A DNA stretch of 53,075 bases from positions 4,862 to 57,936 of the forward strand of contig JAPLJG010000120.1 in the NCBI GenBank assembly GCA_026388735.1, in the 5' to 3' direction. Shown here piece after piece: positions 16,233 to 25,495 of the stretch. Below the pieces are notes generated by a model. It did not search any database. It saw only the letters and a program-made list of their open reading frames with translations, and was not told where the DNA came from. Numbering within the stretch: the first letter of the stretch is position 1; the number at the start of each line of letters is the position of its first letter. The DNA comes from Deltaproteobacteria bacterium. Lineage in GTDB: Bacteria > Desulfobacterota > Desulfobulbia > Desulfobulbales > Desulfurivibrionaceae. The position numbers were made by a program, and so were the translations under genes.

Positions 16233-17291
16233 TCAGTGAGCCCCTGTTGTCGCTTGGTTTTCGAGAACCTCGACAAAGACCCGCACCACCTCGGGGTCAA
16301 ACTGGCTCCCGGCGCAACGGTTCAGCTCGGTGATGGCATCCTTGAGTTCCAGGTTTTGCTTGTAGCTGCGCTTGGAGGTCATGGCGTCATAGCTGTCTGC
16401 CACGGTGATGATCTTGGTCAACAGGTTCAGCTCATCGCCGACGAGACCATCGGGATAGCCCTTGCCGTCCATGCGCTCATGGTGGTGGCGGACGATGAAC
16501 AGTTCCTGCTGCATAAAGGCCAGGGGCGTGATGATGTTGGCCCCTATCTCCGGATGTTTTTTCATGAGGAGCCATTCTTCATCGGTGAGCGGTCCGGGTT
16601 TTCGGATGTAGCTGACATCCACCACCAGCTTGCCAATATCATGCACCTTACAGGCCCGCTCCAGCACGGTCATCTCGTCCTGGCCCAGGCGCAGGGCCTG
16701 GCCGATGCTCATGGCGTGCAGGGTGACTCGGGTGGTATGCCCTGCGGTGTACATGTCCTTTTCTTCCAGGGCGGTCTGCAGGGTGAGCATGGTGTTTAAG
16801 GCGGAGATTTCCAGGTTCTCGTTGTATTCTTCCAGTTGGCGGTTTTTTTCCGCCAATTCGCGGGTTTTGTTGCGCACCTCTGTTTCGAGGTTTTCCTTGT
16901 AGGCCTTCTCCTGGACGACGTACATCCGTTTTTCAATGGCCCGCTTGACCTTGATGTTGAAGATGTCCAGATCTTCGATGGGCTTGGGGATGAAGTCGTA
17001 GGCCCCCAGGTTGATGGCCTTAACCGCGTACTCCATGGAGCCCGCGCCGGTGAGGAAGATCACCGGAATCCCGTAATTGCGGTCGTTGATGAGCTTGAGG
17101 GTTTCAAAGCCGTCCAGTCCGGGCATGTTGATGTCGAGAATGACGAGGTCGAAATCCCCGTTCAGGTTTGCCAGAGCCTCTTCGCCGCTGGCGCAGGGCA
17201 CCACCGTGTGGCCGAACATGGAAAGTATTTTGTAGACGGCCTCCCGAACCAGGGTGTCGTCGTCCGCGATGAGGATCTTTGCCTGTGCCAT
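16233..17291 (-). CDS. Response regulator with HD-GYP domain (probable c-di-GMP phosphodiesterase)
   Basis: A 352-residue two-domain cytoplasmic regulator. The REC domain (1-120) has the acidic pair DDD (10-12) and phospho-acceptor D53 in VILDINMPG. After a coiled linker (about 125-165) comes an HD-GYP domain with HDIGK (H217-D218), HHHERMDGKGYPDG (GYP at 278-280) and the usual KIITVADSYDAMTS. All metal-binding residues look intact, so hydrolysis of c-di-GMP is likely. No cognate kinase is adjacent. It is upstream of gatC on the same strand with a 92-bp gap. Confidence 0.9.
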   Translation of the reverse strand: MAQAKILIADDDTLVREAVYKILSMFGHTVVPCASGEEALANLNGDFDLVILDINMPGLDGFETLKLINDRNYGIPVIFLTGAGSMEYAVKAINLGAYDFIPKPIEDLDIFNIKVKRAIEKRMYVVQEKAYKENLETEVRNKTRELAEKNRQLEEYNENLEISALNTMLTLQTALEEKDMYTAGHTTRVTLHAMSIGQALRLGQDEMTVLERACKVHDIGKLVVDVSYIRKPGPLTDEEWLLMKKHPEIGANIITPLAFMQQELFIVRHHHERMDGKGYPDGLVGDELNLLTKIITVADSYDAMTSKRSYKQNLELKDAITELNRCAGSQFDPEVVRVFVEVLENQATTGAH

Positions 17292-17376
17292 GGTGAATAG
17301 GTCCTTAAGGGGTGCGTGTACGGCCGTGGCCCGAAAAAGGCCACAACCACACTCTTTTTATAACACAGAGTTTCCT

Positions 17377-18423
17377 TTAAAAAGTCCAGTATTTTTTTGC
17401 CACCGCCAGGGCTGCATCCAGTGCGGCTAGGGGCCTTTTTGCCTGGGCCAGGGCGGTGAACGCGGCGGTTGGCAACCCTCCCTCCCCGCTCATTTCATGG
17501 AGGCTGGCCAGTACGCCATCGGCAAGGCCTTGCAGGTGGTACCCTCCCTCTAGCGCCAGCACCAGTCGGCCCCCGCAGAGCTCCGTTGCCAGATCGACCA
17601 TAACCTTGGTCATATAGGCAAACCCAGTGGTGGTAACGGCCATGCCGCCGAGGGGGTCCAAGACATGGGTGTCGTACCCGGCCGAGATCATGATGCAGTC
17701 CGGTTGGTACTGCCGGGCAACCGGGGCCACGAATTCGTCCAGAATCCGGGCAAAGTCCTGGTCGCCTTGACCACCGGGCAACGGCACGTTGAGGGTGTAG
17801 CCCTCGCCCTTGCCTGTGCCGGTTCCCTTAAGGGAGCCGGTCCCTGGATACAGCGGGTACTGGTGGGTGGAGCAGTAGAGCACCTGGTCGGTGTCGTAAA
17901 AGGAATGCTGGGTGCCGTTGCCGTGGTGCAGATCCCAGTCGAGGATGAAGATCCGTTTCATACCCAGATGTTTCAGGCCGTAGCGGGCGCCGACGGCGAT
18001 GTTGTTGAACAGGCAGAAGCCCTTGGCCCGATCCGCCTCGGCATGGTGTCCGGGCGGGCGGACCAGGGCTGCGGCATTGTCGGCCTGGCCGGAAGCCACC
18101 AGCTTGAGGCCGGTGATCACCGCGCCTGCCGCCAGCACCGCTGCCTCGTAGGAGCGGGGGGAGGTGTGGGTGTCCGGGTCGAGCACGTCGAACTGTTTGC
18201 CCGCGGTCTCGGCCACCCGGGCGATGTGTTCAGGGGTGTGGTTCGCCACCAGATCGGCGTAGCTGGCAGGTTCGCATTCGGGATAGAAAAAGGCCTCGGC
18301 TTCTTCGGGCCGGGCAAGGGCCTGGTAGATGGCGGTGAGGCGTTCCGGGCTTTCCACATGGTCGTAGCCCGGGTCGTGTTCAAGAAAGAGCGGGTCTTTC
18401 AGGACCGCTGTATTTCGGCGCAT
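17377..18423 (-). CDS. Histone-deacetylase-family amidohydrolase (AcuC/APAH-like)
   Basis: A 348-residue zinc hydrolase of the arginase/deacetylase fold. Visible motifs are HVESPERL near residue 22, RPPGHHAEADRAKGFCLFNN (active-site H126-H127), the zinc ligands D164 and H166 in DWDLHHGNGTQ and D251 in SAGYDTH, and the catalytic-loop LEGGYHL. Bacterial members deacetylate acetylated proteins, polyamines or small amides; the substrate cannot be told. The gene overlaps the upstream 5-formyl-THF cyclo-ligase gene by 25 bp, so the two are translated from one message. Confidence 0.9.
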   Translation of the reverse strand: MRRNTAVLKDPLFLEHDPGYDHVESPERLTAIYQALARPEEAEAFFYPECEPASYADLVANHTPEHIARVAETAGKQFDVLDPDTHTSPRSYEAAVLAAGAVITGLKLVASGQADNAAALVRPPGHHAEADRAKGFCLFNNIAVGARYGLKHLGMKRIFILDWDLHHGNGTQHSFYDTDQVLYCSTHQYPLYPGTGSLKGTGTGKGEGYTLNVPLPGGQGDQDFARILDEFVAPVARQYQPDCIMISAGYDTHVLDPLGGMAVTTTGFAYMTKVMVDLATELCGGRLVLALEGGYHLQGLADGVLASLHEMSGEGGLPTAAFTALAQAKRPLAALDAALAVAKKYWTF

Positions 18424-19007
18424 GGTGTTTTTCTCTCCAAAGGAATAGTGCGGGTTTCGGTGATAAGATAGTCGAGCCGCTGGTCGTGGCTTTCAAGGGG
18501 CACTGCGGCAACAACCTGGAGATCAAAGGCCAGGCCGATCCGCAGGGCCTGGGGCGCCGCGCTTTGCAAAAAGCGGTCATAAAAGCCGCCGCCGTATCCC
18601 AGCCGCCCTCCGTGAGTGTCAAAGACACTGCCCGGAACCACCACCACCTCGATGGAGGCTGGGTCCACCAGGGGCAGGGCCTCCGCCGGTTCCAGGATGC
18701 CGTAATAGCCAGGGGCAAGATCCCGGCTTATATCGGTGATGCCATAGGCCAGCAACCGGTGTTCCGCAGGCAGGGTCAGGGGCACACTCATGGCCACGCT
18801 CCTGCTCAGGCAATGGGCGATGAGGGGCAGGGTTTCCACCTCGCTGCGGAAGCTGACATAGGAAAACACGCAGTGGCTGGCGCTAAACTCCGGTAGGGCA
18901 AGGAGGCGTTCGGTGATGGCCCGGCTTTTTTGCTGCCGCTCTTCCGGGGGCAGGCCATCGCGGGCGGCCAGGATTTTTGTGCGCAGGGTGGTTCGCTCTT
19001 CGGCCAT
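18399..19007 (-). CDS. 5-formyltetrahydrofolate cyclo-ligase
   Basis: Converts 5-formyl-THF to 5,10-methenyl-THF with ATP, returning folate to the one-carbon pool. The 202-residue product has the family motifs SYVSFRSEVET and the C-terminal VPGSVFDTHGGRLGYGGGFYDRFL. ATG 19007 was chosen because AAAGGAG lies 6 nt upstream; the frame is open to 19028. Its 3' end overlaps the HDAC-family gene by 25 bp. The short region before it is shared with the divergent radical SAM fusion gene. Confidence 0.92.
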   Translation of the reverse strand: MAEERTTLRTKILAARDGLPPEERQQKSRAITERLLALPEFSASHCVFSYVSFRSEVETLPLIAHCLSRSVAMSVPLTLPAEHRLLAYGITDISRDLAPGYYGILEPAEALPLVDPASIEVVVVPGSVFDTHGGRLGYGGGFYDRFLQSAAPQALRIGLAFDLQVVAAVPLESHDQRLDYLITETRTIPLERKTPCAEIQRS

Positions 19008-19148
19008 TGTTTCTCCTTTGGTGTTCAATGGCTCTAGTTATAACGCAACGACGCGCAGACGCTAAGATTTTTGTTTTGCCCTTTGCGCTTGTGCTGTATA
19101 TTGAAGGAAATCATTAAATTCTAATCAGGAAGTCAGGGAGATCAGTGC

Positions 19149-22100
19149 ATGTTTGAAGAATGGCAACGCTTGAAGCAGGACGGAACCCCGGTGTATGTGC
19201 AGCCGGAAAGGCCGGACTGGTTCGTGCCGGATCACGAGGCTGATTGTCTGTTGCAAGAGCTGCAACAGGGGAAAGGTCTTGCCGACAGCGCGCCTTCTGA
19301 AAAAGACCATGGCGGGCGGATACTGGCAGCCCGGCGGCTTGTCTCCCAGCTTGCTGCCGAACCAGCCTCCCCGTACCCAGGCCGCTACCAACTGCTCACC
19401 CTGACCAGCTTGAAGGAATGCTGGTTTCATCTCACCGACCGCTGCAATCTGGCCTGCCGGCATTGTCTCTTTGCTTCCTCCCCGGCCCAGGCCGCGACCC
19501 TGTCTCCGGAAGTTTTGGCTCAAGGGATCGCCGAGGCCAGGGCTTTGGGCTGCACTCTCTTCTATTTCACCGGGGGCGAGCCCTTTGTTTATCCGGGCTT
19601 TGTCGCTATGGTGGCCCAACTGCTTGCCGATCCAAAGATCCATGTGGTGGTGCTCAGCAACGGGTTGCTGGTCCGGGAGCATCTTGATGCACTAGCATCC
19701 TTGCCCAGGGAACGCTTCCATCTCCAACTCAGCCTCGATGGCCTGGCCACGCAGCATGAGGCGTTGCGGGGGAAAGGCTCCTTTGCCGGGCTGTTGGAAA
19801 GCCTGGGGTTGCTCAAGGATATGGGCTTTCCCCTTACCCTGTCCGTGGCGGTGAATCGGGACAATGTTGGCGAATTGGCCGAGATTGTCGCCTTTGCTGC
19901 CGACCAGGGGATCAGCAACATCCATCTGCTCTGGCATTTTGTTCGGGGCAAGGGCAGCCCGGAGCAGTTTGTCGCCCCGGCCCTGATCCTTCCCCAACTG
20001 ATTCGGGCTCAGGAGATGGCGGAAAGCTGTGGGGTGCGCATCGATAATGTGGAAACCCTGCGCAGCCAGGTGTTCAGCACCCCAGGCACCCGGCACGACC
20101 TGTCCAACGCGGCATGGGAGTCGCTGGCTGTGGGGCCGGACGGGCTGATCTACCCCTCCCCTGCCCTGGTGGGCATAGCGGACTTGGTCTGCGGCCCCTT
20201 GGCCGATGGCCTGGAGGCGGTGTGGCGGCAGAGTCCGGTGCTGAAAAAGATCCGCAAGGCTTCCTTGGTGGCAAACGAGTCCTACCGGGACAATCCCCTC
20301 CGGTTTGTGGTGGGCGGCGGCGATCTCGACCACAGTTATCTGGCCGGCGGCGATTTGGTGGGGCACGACCCCTATGTGGATCTGTACAACGGCCTGGCCC
20401 TCTGGCTGATCAGCCGACAGGCCTGCAAATATCCCAGCCGGGCAAAGGGCGAACTCCTGTTGCGGATGGGCGAGGTGCGCCACGATTGCCCGGACGGCGG
20501 AGAGGTGGCGCTTACCCACTGCAACTGCGTGGTCTCCCTGGCCGACGACCAGGGGCACGCCACGGTGCGCGAATTTTATGGCCGGGCCGCCGTCACCGCC
20601 AACGAAGAGATCGTCAATCCCTTTGCCCCGGACCAGGCCCTGGCCAATTTCATCCCGGCGGACTCCCGTAAAAAATCTTACGGCTGCGGCAGCCCGGTCA
20701 AGGATGCCGAGCCCCAGCCCGGCGAGGTCCTGGTGTATCTGGGCAGCGGCAGCGGGGTCGAATGCTTCATGGCTGCACCCCAGGTGGGGCCAACCGGCCG
20801 GGTGATCGGCATCGACATGACCGAGGAGATGCTCCACCTGGCCGAGGTGGCCAAGGCAACGGTGGCCAGCCGCCTGGGCTATGACAATGTGGAATTCAAA
20901 AAAGGGTTTCTCGAAGACATCCCCCTGGAGGACGCCACTGCCAGTGTGGTGATCTCCAACTGCGTGATAAACTTAAGCCCGGACAAGCGGCAAACCCTGC
21001 ACGAGATCTTTCGGATTCTCAAGCCCGGCGGCAGGCTGGTGGTGTCCGATATTGTCACCGACGACACCATTCCGGTGGCCATCAAAAATAATGAGCAGTT
21101 CCGGGGCGAATGCCTGGGTGGGGCGATGCGGCAGGAGGATCTGCTGGGCATGCTCCGGGGTGCCGGTTTTGCCGGAATCAGCCTGGTCAAGCGCTTTCCC
21201 TACCGGATCGAAGGCGATACCAGCTTCTATTCCCTGACCTTCCGGGCCTACAAGCCGGAAGCGATGCGGCAGGTGGAGGTCATCTATAGGGGGCCGTTTG
21301 CCGCCGTATGGACGGAGGGCGGGACCATGCTCCTTAAGGGTCAGCGTGCGACCGTGGATGTAAGCGAGGCGGAAAGCCTGTGTGATTCCCTGTTTGTTCT
21401 CGATGCCCAGGGGGCAGTAGCCAACCTAGCCTTGGAGAATAGTTGCTGCGCACCGCAAATCGGGGCTGATATCCCTCTGCTTCAGGGCAGTGGCTGTTGC
21501 GGCACCGGGCAGGATGAGAGCGCGCCGAGCAAGATTGTCGCCCTTCCTACTCTGTCCAAGCCGGTTGGCACTCGACATCCGTCGGGCTGTATGGCCTGCG
21601 GCAAGGAGATCGGCTATCTCGCCCATGACCGGGAGGTGGCTTGCCATTATTGTGGCGGGGTCAAGAAAACTAACGCGGTCTGCGTTGAGGGCCATTATAT
21701 CTGCGATGCCTGCCACCAGCAGGACGGCCTTTCCGCCATCCGCCTGCTTTGCGCCGAAACGAAAGAACAGGATATGCTGGTGCTTCTGGATACCATCCGT
21801 CGCCACCCGGCCATTCCCCTGCACGGGCCGGAGCACCATGCCATGGTGCCGGGCATCATTCTGGCCACCTACCGGAACCTGGGTGGCAAGATCAGCCGGG
21901 AAGACATCCTCGCCGGCATCGAGCGGGGCAGCAAGGTGCCCGGCGGGGTCTGCGGCTTCTGGGGCAATTGCGGGGCTGCAGCCGGGGTGGGCATCGCCTT
22001 CAGCGTTCTCCTGGAGGCCACGCCCCTTACCCCCAAGGCCCGACAGCAGGTGCAGGAGATCACCTCCCGGGTGCTGGGCGAGATCGCGTTGACCCAAGGG

Positions 22101-22292
22101 GCGCGGTGCTGCCAGCGGGAAACGGTTACGGCTTTGCGGGAAGCGGCGCTGCTTTCCCATCGGCTGCTGCCGGTGTCGCTTCTGGCCGAGGCTGATTTTG
22201 TCTGCCAGCAGTTTACCGTGAACCGGGAATGTATCGGGGGGCAGTGTCCGTTGTGGACTAAGGCGGCATCACGGTTGGGCGGCGCACCATGA
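19149..22292 (+). CDS. Three-part fusion: radical SAM + ArsM-like methyltransferase + DUF5714-type Cys-rich domain
   Basis: A 1047-residue cytoplasmic protein. The N-terminal third is a radical SAM domain with C99, C103 and C106 (CNLACRHC), FTGGEPF and a C-terminal extension with C426, C447, C458 and C460 that could hold a second cluster. The middle (about 505-700) is a SAM methyltransferase of the arsenite-methyltransferase type: YGCGSP (C513), SNCVINL (C605) and GECLGGA (C655) match the three metalloid-binding cysteines of ArsM, and LGSGSG is the SAM loop. CC pairs at 766-767 and 783-784 resemble ArsM tails. The C-terminal third has Cys motifs at 814/817, 832/835, 845, 852/855 and 987/988, like DUF5714. 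AGGGAG lies 8 nt before the ATG. Likely modifies or methylates a thiol-seeking metalloid such as arsenic; product unknown. Confidence 0.85.
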   Translation: MFEEWQRLKQDGTPVYVQPERPDWFVPDHEADCLLQELQQGKGLADSAPSEKDHGGRILAARRLVSQLAAEPASPYPGRYQLLTLTSLKECWFHLTDRCNLACRHCLFASSPAQAATLSPEVLAQGIAEARALGCTLFYFTGGEPFVYPGFVAMVAQLLADPKIHVVVLSNGLLVREHLDALASLPRERFHLQLSLDGLATQHEALRGKGSFAGLLESLGLLKDMGFPLTLSVAVNRDNVGELAEIVAFAADQGISNIHLLWHFVRGKGSPEQFVAPALILPQLIRAQEMAESCGVRIDNVETLRSQVFSTPGTRHDLSNAAWESLAVGPDGLIYPSPALVGIADLVCGPLADGLEAVWRQSPVLKKIRKASLVANESYRDNPLRFVVGGGDLDHSYLAGGDLVGHDPYVDLYNGLALWLISRQACKYPSRAKGELLLRMGEVRHDCPDGGEVALTHCNCVVSLADDQGHATVREFYGRAAVTANEEIVNPFAPDQALANFIPADSRKKSYGCGSPVKDAEPQPGEVLVYLGSGSGVECFMAAPQVGPTGRVIGIDMTEEMLHLAEVAKATVASRLGYDNVEFKKGFLEDIPLEDATASVVISNCVINLSPDKRQTLHEIFRILKPGGRLVVSDIVTDDTIPVAIKNNEQFRGECLGGAMRQEDLLGMLRGAGFAGISLVKRFPYRIEGDTSFYSLTFRAYKPEAMRQVEVIYRGPFAAVWTEGGTMLLKGQRATVDVSEAESLCDSLFVLDAQGAVANLALENSCCAPQIGADIPLLQGSGCCGTGQDESAPSKIVALPTLSKPVGTRHPSGCMACGKEIGYLAHDREVACHYCGGVKKTNAVCVEGHYICDACHQQDGLSAIRLLCAETKEQDMLVLLDTIRRHPAIPLHGPEHHAMVPGIILATYRNLGGKISREDILAGIERGSKVPGGVCGFWGNCGAAAGVGIAFSVLLEATPLTPKARQQVQEITSRVLGEIALTQGARCCQRETVTALREAALLSHRLLPVSLLAEADFVCQQFTVNRECIGGQCPLWTKAASRLGGAP

Positions 22293-22978
22293 AACCCGAC
22301 GAGATTTCCCAAAAAGGCATTGGCAAGGCGGTGGTTTTCGCCCTGTTTTTGGTCGCAATGATCGGTCTGTTTCGCTTTACCCCGGTGCGGGAATACATCT
22401 CGCCCGACTACCTGCAGTCCCTGGTGAACGCCTTTGGCCCATGGGGGCCGCTGGTTTTCGTGCTCCTCTATGCCGGAGGCATCTGTCTTTTTCTCCCCGC
22501 CACCCTGTTTACCGGCATTGGTGCCCTGCTGTTCGGGACCTTTTACGGCTTTCTCTACAACGAGGTGGGTGCCATGCTCGGCGCCTCCCTGGCTTTTTTC
22601 ATCGGCCGCTACCTGGGCCGGGATTTTGCCGCAGGTCTGATCGGCGAGCGGCTGAAAAAATACGATGATCGGATCGCGGCCAACGGCTTTGCCACGGTGC
22701 TCTACCTGCGGCTGGTCTTTTTTCCCTTCACCCCCCTCAACTTCGGCATGGGTCTGACCAGGGTGACATTCAAAGAGTATTTCTTCGGCACCCTGTTTGG
22801 CATCCTCGCCGGAGGCTTTGTCCTTACCTTTTTCTTCGCCACTGTGGCCGAGGTGTGGAGATCCGGCGACTGGTGGCAGCTGGTGAGCTGGAAGGCCGCA
22901 TTTTCTTTGGCGCTCTTTGCCAGCTCCTTCTCCATTCCCAGGCTGATCCGGAAGATCAAGCCCGACGCTGCAGGCTAA
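22289..22978 (+). CDS. TVP38/TMEM64 family membrane protein (VTT/SNARE-associated domain)
   Basis: A 229-residue inner-membrane protein with N- and C-terminal helices and the DedA-related VTT core. Visible segments are AVVFALFLVAMIGLF, GPLVFVLLYAGGICLFLPATLFTGIGALLFG, the GAMLGASLAFFIGRYLGRDF motif and RLVFFPFTPLNFGMGLTRV. Family members are lipid scramblase- or transporter-like. It overlaps the fusion gene by ATGA and so is translationally coupled to it; TVP38 genes often lie beside metal(loid) or redox genes. A joint role is inferred only from the coupling. Confidence 0.88.
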   Translation: MKPDEISQKGIGKAVVFALFLVAMIGLFRFTPVREYISPDYLQSLVNAFGPWGPLVFVLLYAGGICLFLPATLFTGIGALLFGTFYGFLYNEVGAMLGASLAFFIGRYLGRDFAAGLIGERLKKYDDRIAANGFATVLYLRLVFFPFTPLNFGMGLTRVTFKEYFFGTLFGILAGGFVLTFFFATVAEVWRSGDWWQLVSWKAAFSLALFASSFSIPRLIRKIKPDAAG

Positions 22979-22993
22979 AAAAGGAGCCTTGCC

Positions 22994-23818
22994 ATGCCTG
23001 AACTGCCGGAAGTGGAAGTGGTCTGCCAGGGGCTTGCCCCTCTGGTGCGCAAGCGGAAGATCCTTTCGGTTTCCTTCAGCAACAAGCGGTTGCGCAAGCC
23101 TTTCCCCAGGGCCAAGATGTATCGCCTCGTCGAGGGCGCTTTTATCTTGGGGGTGGAGCGCCGCGCTAAATATATCCTCCTGCGCTTGACCGGCAAGGCC
23201 ATCATGCTCTTCCACCTCGGCATGACCGGCAAGATCGGCATTTTTGACCGCGACACTCCCCGCCGTAAGCACGATCATCTCCGTTTTTTGCTGGATAACG
23301 GCAAGGAGATGCGCTTCAACGATGTGCGTCGGTTTGGCTGTGTCGAGGTATATTCGGAAAAAGAGCTGCGGGAGCATGATCCCTTTGCCGGTTTGGGGCC
23401 GGAGCCGTTTTCCGAGGAGTTTTCCGCCGAGTATCTGCTTCAAAAGGCGCGAGGCAAGAGGCTGCCGGTGAAGAGCTTTCTCATGGACAATCGGGTGGTG
23501 GTGGGGTTAGGCAATATTTACGCCAACGAAACCCTTTTTGCCGCCTGCACCCATCCGCAGGCCCCGGTCAATCGGCTGTCGAAGTTGGACTGGCAGCTCA
23601 TCGTCAAGAAGAGCCGCCTCATTTTGAAAAAAGCCATTGCCATGGGCGGCTCCACCATCTCCGATTACGAGAACGTCAGCGGTGAGGCCGGGTATTTTCA
23701 GTTGGAACTTGCAGTGTACGGGCGACAGGGCCAGCCCTGCCTGCGCTGCGGCCAGCCGATAGTGCGCACCGTCTTGGGTGGGCGGGCGACTTTTTGCTGT
23801 CCTTTTTGTCAAAAATAA
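22994..23818 (+). CDS. mutM: Formamidopyrimidine-DNA glycosylase (Fpg/MutM)
   Basis: A DNA repair glycosylase/AP lyase that removes 8-oxoguanine and formamidopyrimidines. The 274-residue product starts MPELPEVEVV with the catalytic Pro2 and Glu3, has the conserved lysine K59 in RRAKYILL, LGMTGK, NIYANETLF, and a C-terminal zinc finger (CLRCG ... CCPFCQK). GGAG lies 8 nt before the ATG. It follows the TVP38 gene by 15 bp and may be transcribed with it. Confidence 0.96.
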   Translation: MPELPEVEVVCQGLAPLVRKRKILSVSFSNKRLRKPFPRAKMYRLVEGAFILGVERRAKYILLRLTGKAIMLFHLGMTGKIGIFDRDTPRRKHDHLRFLLDNGKEMRFNDVRRFGCVEVYSEKELREHDPFAGLGPEPFSEEFSAEYLLQKARGKRLPVKSFLMDNRVVVGLGNIYANETLFAACTHPQAPVNRLSKLDWQLIVKKSRLILKKAIAMGGSTISDYENVSGEAGYFQLELAVYGRQGQPCLRCGQPIVRTVLGGRATFCCPFCQK

Positions 23819-24005
23819 GGGGTGAGAGCCTTTTTTTCTGGGGTTGCGTATATTTTTCCTTTACTCAGGCGAGGAGCGGATGTATAAAAGTCATATTTGT
23901 CACCCCCTGACCGAGGGAAGAGTTGGCTGGGTGATCCAGGAGTGATCACTACCAAGCGTAATGCGCATTGTCGCAATTATTAAAACACAAAGAGAGGAAG
24001 AGAAC

Positions 24006-24239
24006 ATGAAATCAGTTAAAATGACCGTTGCTTTTGCCCTGATGCTGCTCCTTGCTACCGGCCTGGTTGCCTGTAAGAAAGCTGAAGAAGCAGTAGTAGC
24101 TCCCCCGGTAGAGCAGGCTGCTCCCGCTGCTCCCGCTGTTGAGCCCGCTGCTCCTGTTGCTGCTCCTGCTGCTGCTCCTGAGGCTGCTGCCCCTGCTGCT
24201 GCCCCTGTTGAGGCTCCTGCTGCTCCTGCTGCAAAGTAA
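24006..24239 (+). CDS. Small Ala/Pro-rich lipoprotein
   Basis: A 77-residue secreted protein: signal peptide with lipobox TGLVAC (Cys23), a charged KKAEEA, then a low-complexity tail made almost only of Ala, Pro, Val and Glu. The tail is encoded by runs of GCT and CCT codons, unlike the GC-ending codons of neighbouring genes, which points to triplet-repeat expansion. The start ATG has GAGGAAGAG upstream, and a strong terminator follows 11 bp after the stop. It is probably a free-standing, well-expressed cell-envelope protein; I recognise no function. Confidence 0.75.
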   Translation: MKSVKMTVAFALMLLLATGLVACKKAEEAVVAPPVEQAAPAAPAVEPAAPVAAPAAAPEAAAPAAAPVEAPAAPAAK

Positions 24240-24250
24240 GTCGCTGTTCC

Positions 24251-24290
24251 ATTGTCGGGCTGGGGTTTTCCCAGCCCGACAATTTTTTTT
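24251..24290 (+). terminator. Strong terminator of the Ala/Pro lipoprotein gene
   Basis: A perfect 14-bp stem (24251-24264 with 24270-24283) with a five-base loop, followed by eight T. Confidence 0.93.
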
Positions 24291-24334
24291 CTTCGCTTTT
24301 TCTCCCCTGTTCCCCATTATAGAAATAATGCGAC

Positions 24335-25495
24335 TTATGCCATGATCTCCAGCAGCGCTTTGGCTGCCAGGGTAAGGTCCGCGGTGCTGTGATGACGGGT
24401 AATGGTAAACCTGAGCCGCGCTGTGCCTTCCGGCACGGTGGGTGGTCGGACGGCCGTGGCGAAGATCCCCTGCTTTTGGAGCAAACCGGCTTTGTTGAGC
24501 GCCGCCCTGCTCTCCCCGACCAGAATGGGGATGATCTGCGAGGGGCCAAGGTCCGCGCCGTATCCTCCGGTGCGCAGCAGCCCTTTGAAATAATCGATTT
24601 TCCCATGCAGTTCGCGGCGCTGATTTGGCTCCTGCCGGACGAGCTGCACCGCAGCAAGAGAGGCTGCGGCAACGGAGGGCGGCAAGGCCGTGGAAAAGAC
24701 AAAGCTCCTGGCCCGGTTGAGCAGATACTCGATCATCTCCCTGTTGCCCGCCACATACGCGCCATAGCTGCCAAGGGCCTTGCCAAAGGTGCCCATGGCC
24801 AGATCCACCCCGCTGCCCACCCCGTCCTCTTCGATAACCCCGCCGCCGTTTGCGCCAAAAACCCCGGTGGCATGGGCCTCGTCCACCATGAGCAGGCAGT
24901 CGAATCGCTCCTTGAGCTGCACCAGTTCGCGCAGCGGGCAGCGGTCGCCGTCCATGCTGTAAATGGATTCCACCACGATCAGGGCTGTGCCTGTCCCCCG
25001 TTTTTCCTTGAGCAGCTCTTCGAGATGATTGAGGTCGTTGTGCCGGAAGCGGACCAGGCGGGCGCCGGAGAGGCGGCAGCCGTCGTCGATGCTGGCATGG
25101 TTCAGCCGATCGCTGAAGATGCGATCATGGCGTGTCACCAGGGCGGGGATGATGCCGGTGTTGGCCATGTAGCCGGAGCCGAAGGTGAGGGCGGCCTCCT
25201 TGCCCTTGAGCAGAGCCACTGCTTCTTCCAATTCATGGTGCACGGCGAGATCGCCGCTCATCAAGCGGGAGGCGCCCGAACCTGCGCCAAACCGGCGCAG
25301 CCCCTCTTGGGCGGCGGCAATGAGGGCCGGATGTTCGGCCAGGGCCAGGTAATCATTGGATGAGAAGTCGAGCAGCTCTTGGGCATCGTCTCCGGCCAGG
25401 GTGAGCCGCCCTTTGCCTCGGCGGATTACCGGGCGTAGGCTGCGGAGCCCTCCCTTTTCCCGTTGCTGGTTCAGCCAGTTCTTCAGATCGACCAT
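24335..25495 (-). CDS. bioF: 8-amino-7-oxononanoate synthase
   Basis: A PLP enzyme that condenses pimeloyl-ACP (or -CoA) with alanine in biotin synthesis. The 386-residue product shows LDFSSNDYLALAEHP, GAGSGASRLMSGD, FSDRLNHASIDDGCRLS, VDEAHATGVFG and the PLP lysine in GTFGKALGS, all classical for BioF. Its start overlaps the bioB stop by 13 bp, so bioB and bioF are coupled. bioA, bioD and the pimelate genes are not in this window. Confidence 0.95.
   Translation of the reverse strand: MVDLKNWLNQQREKGGLRSLRPVIRRGKGRLTLAGDDAQELLDFSSNDYLALAEHPALIAAAQEGLRRFGAGSGASRLMSGDLAVHHELEEAVALLKGKEAALTFGSGYMANTGIIPALVTRHDRIFSDRLNHASIDDGCRLSGARLVRFRHNDLNHLEELLKEKRGTGTALIVVESIYSMDGDRCPLRELVQLKERFDCLLMVDEAHATGVFGANGGGVIEEDGVGSGVDLAMGTFGKALGSYGAYVAGNREMIEYLLNRARSFVFSTALPPSVAAASLAAVQLVRQEPNQRRELHGKIDYFKGLLRTGGYGADLGPSQIIPILVGESRAALNKAGLLQKQGIFATAVRPPTVPEGTARLRFTITRHHSTADLTLAAKALLEIMA

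Noticed and set aside
20684..20705. Possible breakpoint or frameshift between the radical SAM and methyltransferase parts
   Set aside because: The frame is continuous through all three parts with no stop and no change of reading frame, so a true fusion is the simplest reading.
24055..24317. Minus-strand frames rich in Ser/Arg or Gln opposite the Ala/Pro lipoprotein
   Set aside because: They are antisense readings of the GCT/CCT repeat and have no start signals.
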